Assembly: GCA_026002045.1 (NCBI GenBank)
Contig: BOAV01000001.1
Location: 1 to 64,000 of the forward strand
Direction: 5' to 3'
DNA: 64,000 nt
From: Spirochaetia bacterium
Lineage (GTDB): Bacteria > Spirochaetota > Spirochaetia > Treponematales > Breznakiellaceae
Part shown: positions 1 to 9,487 of the stretch, in pieces
How the letters are laid out: the number at the start of each line of letters is the position of its first letter
Position numbering within the stretch: the first letter of the stretch is position 1
Notes under the pieces: model-generated
Told to the model about the DNA's origin: nothing
Databases searched by the model: none
What the model saw: the letters and a program-made list of their open reading frames with translations, nothing else
Made by a program: the position numbers and the translations under genes

Positions 1-933
1 GCCCAGGAGGAATCTGCTGAACCGGCAAAGTCCAAAGTAACGGACTCAACCGTGATCACCGTAAACGTTACCACCGCTCCGGAAATGGAACTTGTGGTAA
101 CAGAACGCATTGTTATTCCGGTGATGCAGTTTGATAACCCGCTGTTCTCGGGGAACAACCTCAATATCGGCGTGCGCGGAAACTTCACCCCGATTACCCT
201 TGACGGCACGGTGGACTTAACCTGGACCCCCATCGCCTTTATCCAGATTTTTGGCGGCAGCACCCTGGGTACCGGCTGGAATTGGCTGGGGCTTGGGAAT
301 GGTCTGGGACTTATTTCCAGAAATACCGGCAGTACCCTTGATCCTTATACCAATAGCTACAAAACATCAATAACCAATGTCCCCTTTGAAGGCTTAGTCT
401 ATAAGTTTTACTGGGGCGGCGTGTTCCAGTTTGACCTGGCGGCAGTAGTCCCCGGCGACTGGAACCACGTGGTGGTGCAGACCCGGCAGGAAGTCAATTA
501 CCGGGCGTATACCGCAGCGGGAGCCGACGACTCATGGCTCTTCAAGGCGGACAACGGAGAGAACCGGAACGGCTTTAACTATTATGCCAGCTATGTACTC
601 GGGTATGCGATGCCTGCGTCCCCTGTCTTAAAAATGGTGGGGATCATGGGGGAGATGGACCAATACCTCTATACCACTGCCAACCGGGATTTTTGGGGGG
701 ACGGGTTGGGACGCTGGACTATTTCAGCCCTCTTCGACTTTAGTATAACTAAATGGTTTAGTGTAACTTTCCTTGTACAGGTGGATACCAAGCGGAACTA
801 CGACGATCCTGGTGATTTAGTGGCATACAAAACCAGAAAGCCCTTCTATCAGGACCGTGATTTGGTTGACTCTGATCCTCTGCGGCTCAATTTCAAAAAA
901 TTCGTGTGGCAGTTCAACTTCAAGGTGCGGTAA
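1..933 (+). CDS. Putative outer-membrane beta-barrel protein, 5' truncated
   Basis: The reading frame is open from the first base of the window and ends at TAA 933. A GTG at 52 could serve as a start, but the upstream codons read AQEESAEPAKSK in frame, which looks like the region just after a signal-peptide cleavage site, so the true start is probably outside the window. The protein is rich in alternating polar/aromatic strands and Gly/Trp/Tyr, and it ends in an aromatic strand (FVWQFNFKVR), which fits a beta-barrel. Spirochaetes have many lineage-specific proteins of this style next to sugar uptake genes. I do not recognise a named family. Its position 20 bp before a sugar symporter and a beta-glucosidase suggests a role in substrate passage across the outer membrane; this is inference from context only. 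Confidence 0.55.
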   Translation, partial: AQEESAEPAKSKVTDSTVITVNVTTAPEMELVVTERIVIPVMQFDNPLFSGNNLNIGVRGNFTPITLDGTVDLTWTPIAFIQIFGGSTLGTGWNWLGLGNGLGLISRNTGSTLDPYTNSYKTSITNVPFEGLVYKFYWGGVFQFDLAAVVPGDWNHVVVQTRQEVNYRAYTAAGADDSWLFKADNGENRNGFNYYASYVLGYAMPASPVLKMVGIMGEMDQYLYTTANRDFWGDGLGRWTISALFDFSITKWFSVTFLVQVDTKRNYDDPGDLVAYKTRKPFYQDRDLVDSDPLRLNFKKFVWQFNFKVR

Positions 934-952
934 GGAATAAGAAGCAATTAGT

Positions 953-2332
953 ATGGGTGACGCGGCGGCGGAACAAAAGGATTTGACCTCAGTCGGGGAG
1001 AAGGCGAGTTACGGCCTGTATTTCGTCGGGCAAAACATCTTCTATTTTCTCATCGTGATGTTTTTGGTGCCCTTTTTTACCGATGTGGGTATTCCTGCCA
1101 TTACCGTGGCGGGTCTCGCCTTGGTCGTCAAAGTGTGGGATGCGGTGAACGATCCCATCTTTGGGGGCATCGTCGATAAAGTCAAATTCAAAAAGGGGAA
1201 ATTCCTCCCCTGGCTCCGCATTTCCCTCATCTTTATCCCGCTTTCTACGGTGGCAATCTTTGCCATCCCCACCGGAATCAGCATCAGCCTCAAGGTGGCG
1301 TGGGCGGCAATCGCTTATATTCTGTGGGACACCTCCTACACCATCTGCGACGTGCCGGTCTACGGCATCGTCACCACCATGACCGACCGGCTTCACGAGC
1401 GCACCACATTGATGGCCATCGCCCGTATCGCCGCAGGTGTCGGCAGTCTCGCGGTGACAGTAACGGTGCCCATGATCCGCAGCCTCATCGGCGGCTGGCT
1501 GCCCCTGGTAGCGACCCTCTCCGGCATTGCGCTCCTCACCATGTGCCCCCTTTGTTTCAAGGCAAAAGAGCGGATAGAAGTGCGTAACCGGAGTGAGGAC
1601 ATCAGCGTGAAAGATATGTTCCGCTTTCTGAAAGGAAACAAGTACATGTTGATCTATTGGACGGCCTTCATTCTTGCCCGGACATTTGACGTGGGCTACG
1701 TTCTCAACATGTATTTTGCCCGGTACAATCTGGGGGACGAAAAACTGTTGGGTACCATCAGTATGATAACGGCCCTTCCATCCCTTATCGCTGCTGTGCT
1801 GGTTCCTTTCATATGCAAAAGGGTTGACAAATTCAAGCTGTTTTTCTGGAGCACCCTGGGGAGCATCGTTTTTGCGGTGGCATCCTATTTCGCGGGCTAC
1901 GGGTCCTTTACGGTGGTGGTGATTTTCGCCGCGCTCAGGGGCATCCCTTACGGCCTCCTCGGGGTGCTGATGTTCATGTTCACTCCGGATTGCGTGGAAT
2001 ACGGGACATACAAAACCGGTGTCCCTGCCTCGGGGATTGCCTTTTCCCTCCAGACCTTTTCCCAAAAATTGCTGGCCGCCCTTTCCGCCGCCGTGGGCGC
2101 CACCGCCCTTTCCGTTATCGGCTTTATAGAAGGGGAAGGGGCGGTTCAGGCGGCAGGATTCGCCGATAAACTGTTTTTCGTGTATATGCTTTTCCCCGCC
2201 ATCGGCAGCCTTATCGCACTGCCGCTCTTGAGCCGCTATAAGCTCACGGACAAAAAGGTGGGCATCATGATTAAGGCAAATAACGGCGAAATCACCCGCG
2301 GGGAAGCGGAAAAGTTGTTGGGGGATATTTGA
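953..2332 (+). CDS. GPH-family sugar:cation symporter (MFS, MelB/YicJ-like)
   Basis: A 459-residue polytopic inner-membrane protein with about twelve hydrophobic segments. The N-terminus (EKASYGLYFVGQNIFYFL) and the following VKVWDAVNDPIFGGIVDK are typical of the glycoside-pentoside-hexuronide symporters (MelB, XynB/YicJ, UidP), where the conserved DxxxDP motif lies in helix II. A late motif, PDCVEYGTYKTG, also matches this family. It would import a glycoside or short oligosaccharide with Na+ or H+. It ends 3 bp before the GH3 beta-glucosidase, so the two are almost certainly co-transcribed and functionally coupled: import, then intracellular hydrolysis. The exact substrate cannot be read from sequence. 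Confidence 0.9.
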   Translation: MGDAAAEQKDLTSVGEKASYGLYFVGQNIFYFLIVMFLVPFFTDVGIPAITVAGLALVVKVWDAVNDPIFGGIVDKVKFKKGKFLPWLRISLIFIPLSTVAIFAIPTGISISLKVAWAAIAYILWDTSYTICDVPVYGIVTTMTDRLHERTTLMAIARIAAGVGSLAVTVTVPMIRSLIGGWLPLVATLSGIALLTMCPLCFKAKERIEVRNRSEDISVKDMFRFLKGNKYMLIYWTAFILARTFDVGYVLNMYFARYNLGDEKLLGTISMITALPSLIAAVLVPFICKRVDKFKLFFWSTLGSIVFAVASYFAGYGSFTVVVIFAALRGIPYGLLGVLMFMFTPDCVEYGTYKTGVPASGIAFSLQTFSQKLLAALSAAVGATALSVIGFIEGEGAVQAAGFADKLFFVYMLFPAIGSLIALPLLSRYKLTDKKVGIMIKANNGEITRGEAEKLLGDI

Positions 2333-2335
2333 ACC

Positions 2336-4780
2336 ATGGGCAAAAACGAAATTTTATCGGATGAAATGTGTTCTCCTGTGCGGGAAATTCTTTTACAGGC
2401 AACCCCTGAAGAAAAAGCGGCGCTTTGGTCGGGAAAAAGTTTTTGGCAGACCCGCGGCATAGAGCGGCTTTCCCTGCCGCCGGTTGTGGTTTCGGACGGC
2501 CCCCACGGGCTGCGCAGGCAAAAAGAGGAGCCGGGCAAGAGCGACAACCTAGGCGTGAACTCAAGCGATCCGGCGGTGTGCTATCCCGCAGCATCCCTTT
2601 CTGCCTGTTCATTTGATCCTGAGCTTTTGGAAGAAATGGGCAGGGCCCTGGGAGAAGAATGCCGCAAAAGCAATGTTGATGTGCTGCTCGGTCCCGGGGT
2701 AAATCACAAACGGTCGCCCCTGTGCGGACGCAACTTTGAATACTTTTCGGAGGACCCCCTTCTTTCCGCAGCCATGGGCGGCGCCTGGGTTAGGGGGGTG
2801 CAGTCTATGGGGGTCGGCGCGTGCCTTAAACACTTTGCACTTAACTCACAGGAGGACGCGCGGTTTTTTAATTCCTCCGATATCGACACCCGCACCATGC
2901 GTGAAATTTACCTCCCTGCATTTGAACACATTATTCGTGAATGTCAGCCCTGGAGCGTCATGCCCTCCTACAACCGCATAAACGAAGTTTATTCCTGCGA
3001 AAATCCCGCGCTGCTGGGCGAACTGGGGCGGAAAACCTTTGGATTTAAGGGCGCGTATATTTCGGATTGGGGCGCGGTTCCTGATATGATCGCAAGTGTA
3101 AAAGCGGGCCTGAATCTGGAGATGCCAAGCAGTCACGGCGCGGCCATTAAACGCATTTTAACGGCTCTGAAAAACGGAAGCCTGAACGAAAAAGAACTTA
3201 ACGATGCAATAGAAAAGGTGATTGAGCTTTCACTTAAAGTACGGGAAGGAAAAAAGATCCCCTTCGAATTTAACGAAGAGAAATCCCTTGCCCTGGCCAA
3301 AAAAATCGCAGCCGAAAGCGCGGTGCTGCTTAAAAATGAAGACGCCGCGTTGCCGCTGAAAAGAAGTCATAGTATTACTGTTATCGGCGCATTTGCCGCC
3401 AATCCCCGCTACCAGGGCGCGGGCAGCAGCAAGATCAACCCGGTTAAACTCGATAACACCCGCGAAGCCCTTGCAAACCTGGGTTTTAATTTTGATTACG
3501 CCGAGGGTTACGATGCGGTAACCGGGCAGGCATCGGAGGATCAAATCCGGGCTGCGGTGGAGGCGGCAAAGGGCAAAGACCGGGTGGTGATTTTTGCGGG
3601 ACTCCCCGCAAGCTATGAGTCCGAGGGTTATGACCGTCCGCACATCAACCTGCCGGAAGGACACAACCGCATCATCTCCGAGGCGGCAAAAATCAACCCC
3701 AACGTGGTTGTGGTACTGCAAACGGGAAGCGCTGCTGCAATGCCCTGGATCGATTCCGTGCGCGCCGTTCTTCTGGTTTACCTGTCGGGGTGCCAGGGGG
3801 GCGCGGCAGCCGCTGACTTGCTTACCGGTATTGCCAACCCCTGCGGGCATCTTGCCGAAACCTTCCCAAAAAAAATTGAGGACACGCCGTGCCATAATTT
3901 TTACCATAAGGATAAATTTAACTCCCTCTATGCGGAAGGAATTTATACCGGCTACCGCTATTACTCCACGGCCGGTATTAAACCGCTTTTTCCCTTTGGG
4001 CACGGACTTTCCTACACGAGTTTTGAATATTCTGATCTGACCCTGTCGGCGGGTGAAATATCCGCAAGGGGAAAAGAAATTGCGCCCCTCGTCGTTACGG
4101 TGACTATTGCCAACTCAGGTCCTGTGAGCGGCAAGGTGGCGGTGCAGCTTTATGTCAGTCAAAAGAACCCGTCAGTTTTTAAGGCGGCGCGGGAACTCAA
4201 AGCCTTCCAAAAAATATCGCTTGCCGCAGGTGAGAAGAAAACCTGTACCTTTACACTCGATGGTACAGCTTTCACCCACTTTAATGCTGCTTTGAATGAT
4301 TTTGACATTGCCAGTGGCGATTACGAAATTCAAATCGGCGCTTCAAGTGAGGATATTAAATCACGCGCTCCGCTGCAAATTAAAAACTCAATCCCTTCCG
4401 AAGATATTGATTACGCAAAAATACTCCCCTCCTACTATGCCCCCAAAAACAATAATTTTAACGAACAGGAGTACCGCAAACTTTTACCGGCGGTACAGAA
4501 AAAGAAGTTCACCCATCCCTTTACCGCGGACACGCCGGTGTTTGCGCTTGGGGCAACGGCAATAGGCAGTATTATTAAAAAGGCGGTGATTAAACAGGGC
4601 CGGGCATACAATAAGGAAAATCCCGATTCACAGCTTGATGAATTTTTGAATATGCCCATACGTTTTTTTGCACAGTCAAATTTAGGTATAACCCGCGACA
4701 CCGTCGATGGAATTGCCGCAATCGCCAACGGAAGATTCATTAAGGGCATCAAGTTCTTTCTCTCCGGGGAAAAGTTTTAA
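2336..4780 (+). CDS. Glycoside hydrolase family 3 beta-glucosidase
   Basis: An 814-residue GH3 enzyme. Order of parts: N-terminal TIM barrel (about 15-300) with the substrate-binding VVSDGPHGLR and GPGVNHKRSPLCGRNFEYFSEDP signatures; an alpha/beta sandwich (about 325-560); and a fibronectin-III-like domain (about 590-690). The catalytic nucleophile is Asp244 in YISDWGAV. No signal peptide is visible, so it acts in the cytoplasm. It hydrolyses beta-linked disaccharides or glycosides from the non-reducing end. It starts 3 bp after the symporter stop, using a GGGGGAT stretch inside the upstream gene. A C-terminal extension of about 115 residues after the FnIII-like domain has no function I recognise. 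Specificity (glucoside versus xyloside) is uncertain. Confidence 0.9.
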   Translation: MGKNEILSDEMCSPVREILLQATPEEKAALWSGKSFWQTRGIERLSLPPVVVSDGPHGLRRQKEEPGKSDNLGVNSSDPAVCYPAASLSACSFDPELLEEMGRALGEECRKSNVDVLLGPGVNHKRSPLCGRNFEYFSEDPLLSAAMGGAWVRGVQSMGVGACLKHFALNSQEDARFFNSSDIDTRTMREIYLPAFEHIIRECQPWSVMPSYNRINEVYSCENPALLGELGRKTFGFKGAYISDWGAVPDMIASVKAGLNLEMPSSHGAAIKRILTALKNGSLNEKELNDAIEKVIELSLKVREGKKIPFEFNEEKSLALAKKIAAESAVLLKNEDAALPLKRSHSITVIGAFAANPRYQGAGSSKINPVKLDNTREALANLGFNFDYAEGYDAVTGQASEDQIRAAVEAAKGKDRVVIFAGLPASYESEGYDRPHINLPEGHNRIISEAAKINPNVVVVLQTGSAAAMPWIDSVRAVLLVYLSGCQGGAAAADLLTGIANPCGHLAETFPKKIEDTPCHNFYHKDKFNSLYAEGIYTGYRYYSTAGIKPLFPFGHGLSYTSFEYSDLTLSAGEISARGKEIAPLVVTVTIANSGPVSGKVAVQLYVSQKNPSVFKAARELKAFQKISLAAGEKKTCTFTLDGTAFTHFNAALNDFDIASGDYEIQIGASSEDIKSRAPLQIKNSIPSEDIDYAKILPSYYAPKNNNFNEQEYRKLLPAVQKKKFTHPFTADTPVFALGATAIGSIIKKAVIKQGRAYNKENPDSQLDEFLNMPIRFFAQSNLGITRDTVDGIAAIANGRFIKGIKFFLSGEKF

Positions 4781-4802
4781 GGCGGCGTTTAGGAGGCAGC
4801 AA

Positions 4803-5891
4803 ATGGACGTGGTGTATCTTGTTTACGAGGGTGAAAAAATAACCATCCCCTTTTTTGATCAGAATCCTGAACTTTTCAGGAAGCTCGCCCGGCGCCCGGG
4901 CGCCCTCTGGGATTCCCGAAGCCGGCAATTTATTATGAATCAGGACACAGCAATCCTACAGGCTCTTGAGGGTATCCCCGTGGTGGAATGTAATAAAAAT
5001 CTCCAAGAGCCGATCCGGACCCATCATATTTTTCATGAAGAACTCTTTGCCCCGGCCTGGCAGGGAAGGCTTGAGCAGGAACTCCTCTCAAGAAAATACA
5101 GCCCTCAAACCATCAAAAGTTATATACATTTTAACAAAACTTTCTGCCGGACCACGGGGAAAAGGCCCGAAGAGGTCTGTCCCGATGATATAAAGAGCTA
5201 TCTGGCTTACCTCAACAAGGACCGGAATTTTGCAAGCTCCTCAATGAATTTAGCCTTCAGTTCTCTGCGGTTTTTTTATCACCGTATTATGAAAAAAGAA
5301 ATTACCCGTAATTTGTATCGTCCCCGTCAGGACAAACGGCTGCCCGGCATCCTCTCCCGTTCGGAAGTAAAACAACTCCTTGATGGTGAGAAAAATTCCA
5401 AGCACCGCCTGCTCCTGATGCTCGCCTATTCATCGGGTCTCCGGGTCAGCGAAGTGGTGGCCCTCAAACGGGAACACATTGATTTAAACCGCAAGCTCAT
5501 CCTGGTCAGCGCCGGTAAAGGCCGAAAGGACCGGTACTCCATCCTTTCCCATAAAACCGCCCAATATATAAGGAATTATTATGCTGTTAATACTATTGAT
5601 AATTGGCTTTTCCCCGGACAGCCTTCCGGCAAGCATCTGTCAATACGGTCCGCACAATATATCTTTGAAAAAGCTATCATCAGAACCAACATTCAAAAAG
5701 AAGTTTCCATCCACAGCCTGCGCCACTCCTTTGCCACTCATCTGCTTGAAAACGGTACCGACATCCGGTACATCCAGGATCTGCTTGGCCATAATTCCCT
5801 CCGTACCACCGAACGCTATACCCATGTAGCCAAACGCAGTATCCTGAAAATCAAAAGCCCCCTCGATAGCCTGGATGAAGGGGATGACTAA
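4803..5891 (+). CDS. Tyrosine recombinase with extra N-terminal domain
   Basis: A 362-residue site-specific recombinase. I chose ATG 4803, which has AGGAGG 6-7 nt upstream; an in-frame ATG at 4707 lies inside the GH3 gene. Catalytic residues are all present: Arg214 (SGLRVSEV), Lys in the GKGRKDR hairpin, His304-Arg307 (HSLRHSF), His330 (LLGHNS) and Tyr339 (ERYTHV). A core-binding SAM-like domain spans roughly 90-175. The first 75 residues form an additional domain with a PGALWDSRSRQF motif, like the short N-terminal domain on some Bacteroidetes-type integrases. It lacks the integron-integrase insertion, so it is not IntI. No phage or conjugation genes lie beside it, so it is an orphan recombinase or a XerD-like housekeeping enzyme. 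It could act in trans on the small tRNA-associated elements elsewhere in the window (speculation). Confidence 0.88.
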   Translation: MDVVYLVYEGEKITIPFFDQNPELFRKLARRPGALWDSRSRQFIMNQDTAILQALEGIPVVECNKNLQEPIRTHHIFHEELFAPAWQGRLEQELLSRKYSPQTIKSYIHFNKTFCRTTGKRPEEVCPDDIKSYLAYLNKDRNFASSSMNLAFSSLRFFYHRIMKKEITRNLYRPRQDKRLPGILSRSEVKQLLDGEKNSKHRLLLMLAYSSGLRVSEVVALKREHIDLNRKLILVSAGKGRKDRYSILSHKTAQYIRNYYAVNTIDNWLFPGQPSGKHLSIRSAQYIFEKAIIRTNIQKEVSIHSLRHSFATHLLENGTDIRYIQDLLGHNSLRTTERYTHVAKRSILKIKSPLDSLDEGDD

Positions 5892-6057
5892 AAGTTTCGT
5901 ATACATGGAATATACAGACCAAATAAAACCGCAATTGGAAAGGCGCTGGTCCCCCGAGGAGATTGCAAAATGGCTGGAAGCGGACTACCCTGAACATACC
6001 GTCTTTGTGGTTGATTATCTTCATAATTTTTGTGGTTTTCGGGATTCAAAAAAGTAA
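5884..6057 (+). CDS. Small ORF, IS30-transposase-like fragment or unknown protein
   Basis: A 57-residue ORF whose ATG overlaps the recombinase stop (ATGACTAA), an arrangement often seen with translational coupling. Alternative in-frame ATGs exist at 5875 and 5905, and no start has a well-spaced Shine-Dalgarno. The central stretch RRWSPEEIAKWLEADYPEH resembles the 'WSPEQIAGWLK..YP' segment of IS30-family transposases, but the catalytic DDE domain is absent. It may be a transposase relic, a small co-factor of the recombinase, or not expressed at all. It converges on mutS with only 20 bp between. Confidence 0.4.
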   Translation: MTKSFVYMEYTDQIKPQLERRWSPEEIAKWLEADYPEHTVFVVDYLHNFCGFRDSKK

Positions 6058-6077
6058 ATGCAGGAACCCCGGCTTTT

Positions 6078-8849
6078 TTAGTCAAACAGGCCCGGATTTT
6101 CCTGCTCCCCCGGCGCCTCCCCGCGCCGCAATCCATCCCCTCCGCGCCGCAATCCATCCCCTTCGCGCTTCTTCCCCCCCTGCCGTTTCAAATTCGGTGA
6201 GGCAAAAAAATCTTTCCAGGACCGGAGCTTACGTAGCGCCTCCAGGGGGGTCATATTGTCGGGATCAATAGAGGCGATGTCCGCAAGGAAGCGGTCCATG
6301 CCTGCAACAACCGCAGGATCGGTGTTGGGAACCGCAGATTGCACGGCAGTTTCGGCAGCGGCTCCGATGCTTTCTATGCTGCGCTCCCGGAGCCGTTCCA
6401 TGATGAGGCCCGCCCGTTCCAGAACCCGCCCGGAAAGGCCCGCAAGACGGGCGACATGGAGGCCGTAGGATTCTTCCGAAGGGCCTTCCTTTAGTTTCCG
6501 CAAAAAGATGATTTCACCGTTTTTGTCCAGCACTTCCATGGAGCGGTTGGCAAGCCGGGGATGGCTGATGAGGGAAAGCTCGTGGTAATGGGTAGCAAAG
6601 AGGGTGCGGCATTTAATCTGGTTCAGGAGTTCCTCGCTCACCGCCCAGGCGATTGAGAGGCCGTCCTTGGTGCCGGTACCACGGCCCACCTCATCCATGA
6701 TCGCCAGGCTCTGTTCCGTGGCGGTGCGGAGAATATAGGCGGTCTCGTTCATTTCCACCAGGAAGGTGGATTCCCCCCGGGCCAGGTTATCCGATGCCCC
6801 CACCCGGCAGTAGATACGGTCGCAGAGGCCAATGCGGGCTTCACGGGCGCTTACAAAGCTTCCCATCTGGGCCATGATGGTGATCAGCGCTGCGGAACGG
6901 AGATAGGTAGATTTTCCCGCCATGTTGGGCCCGGTAATAAGGGCAAAGGTTACCTCCCCCTCCCCTCCTAAAATAATGTCGTTGGGGATGTATTCCCCGG
7001 AGGGTAAATGGGCCTCCACCACCGGGTGCCGGCCTTCAATGATGTTGAGCCGGTTTTCGCCGTCCACCACCGGACGTACCCAGCCGTGGACCGTTGCGGA
7101 GCGGGCCAATGACTGGGCAACATCGATTTCGGCGATCCGGTGCGCGGCGGCGGCAAGCTCGCCCAAGCGCTCCTTTGCCTTTTCCCTCAGTTCCAGGAAG
7201 AGCTGTTTTTCAAGTTCGATAATTTTATCCGAAGCGCCGTTGATCTCCGATTCCAGTTCCGCAAGCTTGTCCGTGGTAAACCGCTCCCCGCCGACTATCC
7301 CCTGCCGGCGGATAAAATGGGAAGGGACCTTGGAAAGGTGAACCTTGGTCACCTCAAAAAAATAACCGATAAGCCGGTTATAACGTATCTTGAGGCTCGG
7401 TATACCCGTGAGGTTCCGTTCTTCTTCAAGGTATGATTCCAGCATCTGCCGGCCGTTATCCCGGAGCTTCCTCAGTTCATCAAGCTTGTTGTTGTACCCC
7501 AAACGGATAAGGTTCCCCTCGGTTAAGAGGATCGAAGGCTCATCGCAGATCCCCCGTTCCAGCAAATCCCGTACTTCCATGAGCCGGGAGAAGCCATCAG
7601 CATTGCCGCCGCCTTCGCCCCCGGCATCAAGGGATCGTGCGGATTCGGATTCAAAACAAAGGCGAAAATTCGTGGATAATTTTCTTGTGAGTTTCTCAAT
7701 CTTGCTGAAAGAATCAAGGGCGTTCTTCACCGCAAGCATGTCCTTACCGTGGGCCTTGTCCATGGCGATCCGCGCGCCGAGCCGCTCCAGGTCCGGGGTT
7801 TTGCCAAGGTATTCCCGGAAGAGGGCGAGCTGTTCCTGGGAGCGGTAGAGGGTTTCCACCATGTCCAGCCGCGCTTTGATGTCTTCGATGTTCCGCAGGG
7901 GGTGGAGGATGCGCCACTTCAAGAGCCGGCGGCCCATGGCGGTGCGGCTTTCGTCCATCACTTCCAAAAGGGAATAGCGCAGGTCCCCGTCCCGGAGATT
8001 ATGGATAAGTTCCAGGTTCCGCTGGGTGGATTCGTCGATCCCCACGTATTCGCTGTCCTGGTAAAGGGCGATGGAACGCACATGGGGGATAAGGCTTTTC
8101 GCCGTGTTATCAAGGTAATCGAGCAAGGCCCCGGCGGAAAGAATTTCCGCACTGTCATTTGCCAGGCCGAAGCTCCTTAGGCTCTCAAGGCCGAACTGTT
8201 TTTCCAGCCGCCTGCGGCTGCGATCCAAATCGAAAAGCCAGTCCGCCCAGCGGTTCACCACGAGCCCCGGACGATCCAGAATCGCCGCGGCAATACGGCC
8301 GTCCTCTTCCAGCAGGGATTCCTGGACTATCATCTCCTTTATCTGGAGCCGTTCCAGTTCCTGCCGCAGCCGTTCTATAACGCCCTCCTCAAAGGGAAAA
8401 GAGGTAGCGTGGAAATCACCGGCGGATAAATCAATGTAGGCAAAGGAGAGGGCGCCGGGGGTATGGATGGCGGAAATACAGGCCAGGTAATTGGAACTGC
8501 CCTTGTCCAGGTAATCGTCATCCACGGTGGTTCCGGGGGTGATCACCTCCACCACCTGGCGTTCAATAATGCCCTTCCCCGGGGCGGTGAGCTGTTCGCA
8601 GACCGCGACTTTTTTCCCCAATTTGAGGAGCCGGGCAATGTAGGAGCGGCTGGCATGGTACGGAAGGCCGCACATGGGCAGTCCGTTGCGGCTGGTAAGG
8701 GTAAGGTTCAGCAGGGCGGAAACTTCAAGGGCGTCTTCGGCAAACATTTCATAAAAATCACCCAGGCGGAAGAAAAGCACATCCCCCTGATGATCCCGCT
8801 TTATCCGCCGGTACTGGTCAAGCATGGGACTCGATTCACCGGAACTCAT
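6078..8849 (-). CDS. mutS: DNA mismatch repair protein MutS
   Basis: A 923-residue MutS. I chose ATG at 8849, which has AGGAGG 5 nt upstream; a TTG seven codons earlier has no ribosome site. Domains: mismatch-binding domain I with the FYEMF motif near residue 35 (Phe that stacks on the mispair), connector, lever/clamp, and C-terminal ATPase with Walker A GPNMAGKS (Gly640 to Lys646), Walker B (LAIMDEVGRGT) and the FATHYHEL region. It recognises mismatches and recruits MutL. The C-terminal tail is odd: a tandem GDGLRRG repeat sits just before the terminal PGLFD. The tail carries a repeat also found in other genes here. It is the last gene of the tamB-bamA-skp-mutS series, 97 bp after skp. Confidence 0.97.
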   Translation of the reverse strand: MSSGESSPMLDQYRRIKRDHQGDVLFFRLGDFYEMFAEDALEVSALLNLTLTSRNGLPMCGLPYHASRSYIARLLKLGKKVAVCEQLTAPGKGIIERQVVEVITPGTTVDDDYLDKGSSNYLACISAIHTPGALSFAYIDLSAGDFHATSFPFEEGVIERLRQELERLQIKEMIVQESLLEEDGRIAAAILDRPGLVVNRWADWLFDLDRSRRRLEKQFGLESLRSFGLANDSAEILSAGALLDYLDNTAKSLIPHVRSIALYQDSEYVGIDESTQRNLELIHNLRDGDLRYSLLEVMDESRTAMGRRLLKWRILHPLRNIEDIKARLDMVETLYRSQEQLALFREYLGKTPDLERLGARIAMDKAHGKDMLAVKNALDSFSKIEKLTRKLSTNFRLCFESESARSLDAGGEGGGNADGFSRLMEVRDLLERGICDEPSILLTEGNLIRLGYNNKLDELRKLRDNGRQMLESYLEEERNLTGIPSLKIRYNRLIGYFFEVTKVHLSKVPSHFIRRQGIVGGERFTTDKLAELESEINGASDKIIELEKQLFLELREKAKERLGELAAAAHRIAEIDVAQSLARSATVHGWVRPVVDGENRLNIIEGRHPVVEAHLPSGEYIPNDIILGGEGEVTFALITGPNMAGKSTYLRSAALITIMAQMGSFVSAREARIGLCDRIYCRVGASDNLARGESTFLVEMNETAYILRTATEQSLAIMDEVGRGTGTKDGLSIAWAVSEELLNQIKCRTLFATHYHELSLISHPRLANRSMEVLDKNGEIIFLRKLKEGPSEESYGLHVARLAGLSGRVLERAGLIMERLRERSIESIGAAAETAVQSAVPNTDPAVVAGMDRFLADIASIDPDNMTPLEALRKLRSWKDFFASPNLKRQGGKKREGDGLRRGGDGLRRGEAPGEQENPGLFD
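6122..6161 (-). repeat. 21-bp tandem repeat in mutS C-terminus
   Basis: Two identical 19-bp units (core GGATTGCGGCGCG on the minus strand) start 21 bp apart at 6122 and 6143, with a decayed third unit following. They encode GDGLRRG twice. The 14-bp core ATGGATTGCGGCGC is also present in the GAPDH-like gene, and a one-mismatch form is in tamB. Confidence 0.8.
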
Positions 8850-8946
8850 ACATTCCTCCTGGGACTTCAACCGAGGCCCGTATGGGCCGAAGGTTCCCCC
8901 CTTGAATCTTAGCTTGAATTTCGGCTGGAAGTTTTTTTGTTTTTGC

Positions 8947-9477
8947 CTAGCGGCCAGCCTTTGATGCTAAGTTTTGAATCAGTTTATCAGTAATGTCCAC
9001 TGTTGGACTATACCATAGTATACCGTTTTTTTCTTTCAGGTTAAGCACCATGCTGTAGCCCTCACTTTCGGCAATAAAACGGATCTCATCGTATACCTGA
9101 TCCAGAAAAGAACCCGATTGGGTAAGCTTGTTTTTTTGGTCCTCAAGCTCCGCAGTTTTTACCTGAAAATATTCCTTTAAATATTCGGACTTCCGGTAAA
9201 TTTCATTTTCCAGCCGCAGCGCCTGGGTCTGATCCCCCCTGGCCTGGGCGTCCAGATGCGAACTGCGGAGACGCTGAATTTCCGCGGTCATCCGATCAAT
9301 CTCGGTCTGTACCCTGGCGCTCCGTTCCTCGAATTCCCGCACCGCCCGGCTGTCCCGAAAAAAAGCCGTATAGACCTTGGGCAGATCCACCACGGCGAAC
9401 CGGGTAAGCTGCTGGGCATAAAGGGCCGTCCCGAGGCTTGAGATCATTAAAACAGTAAACAGAAGATACTTTTTCAT
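8947..9477 (-). CDS. Skp/OmpH-family periplasmic chaperone
   Basis: A 176-residue exported protein. A signal peptide of about 21 residues (MKKYLLFTVLMISSLGTALYAQ) ends with AxA-type cleavage. The mature part begins FAVVDLPKVYTAFF, the OmpH/Skp strand, followed by a long charged coiled coil (about 45-125) that forms the tentacle-like arms, and then the closing strand GYSMVLN. Skp holds unfolded outer-membrane proteins in the periplasm for delivery to BamA, the gene directly upstream (10 bp). Spirochaetes keep this bamA-ompH pairing. Confidence 0.92.
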   Translation of the reverse strand: MKKYLLFTVLMISSLGTALYAQQLTRFAVVDLPKVYTAFFRDSRAVREFEERSARVQTEIDRMTAEIQRLRSSHLDAQARGDQTQALRLENEIYRKSEYLKEYFQVKTAELEDQKNKLTQSGSFLDQVYDEIRFIAESEGYSMVLNLKEKNGILWYSPTVDITDKLIQNLASKAGR

Positions 9478-9487
9478 CCTTAATTCC

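Noticed and set aside
989..2065. 358-codon frame opposite the symporter
   Set aside because: Shadow of a transmembrane gene; highly charged His/Asp/Gly-rich translation without motifs.
4803..5891. Integron integrase, since some treponemes carry integrons
   Set aside because: The extra domain between catalytic patches that defines IntI is missing, and no attC-like array follows.
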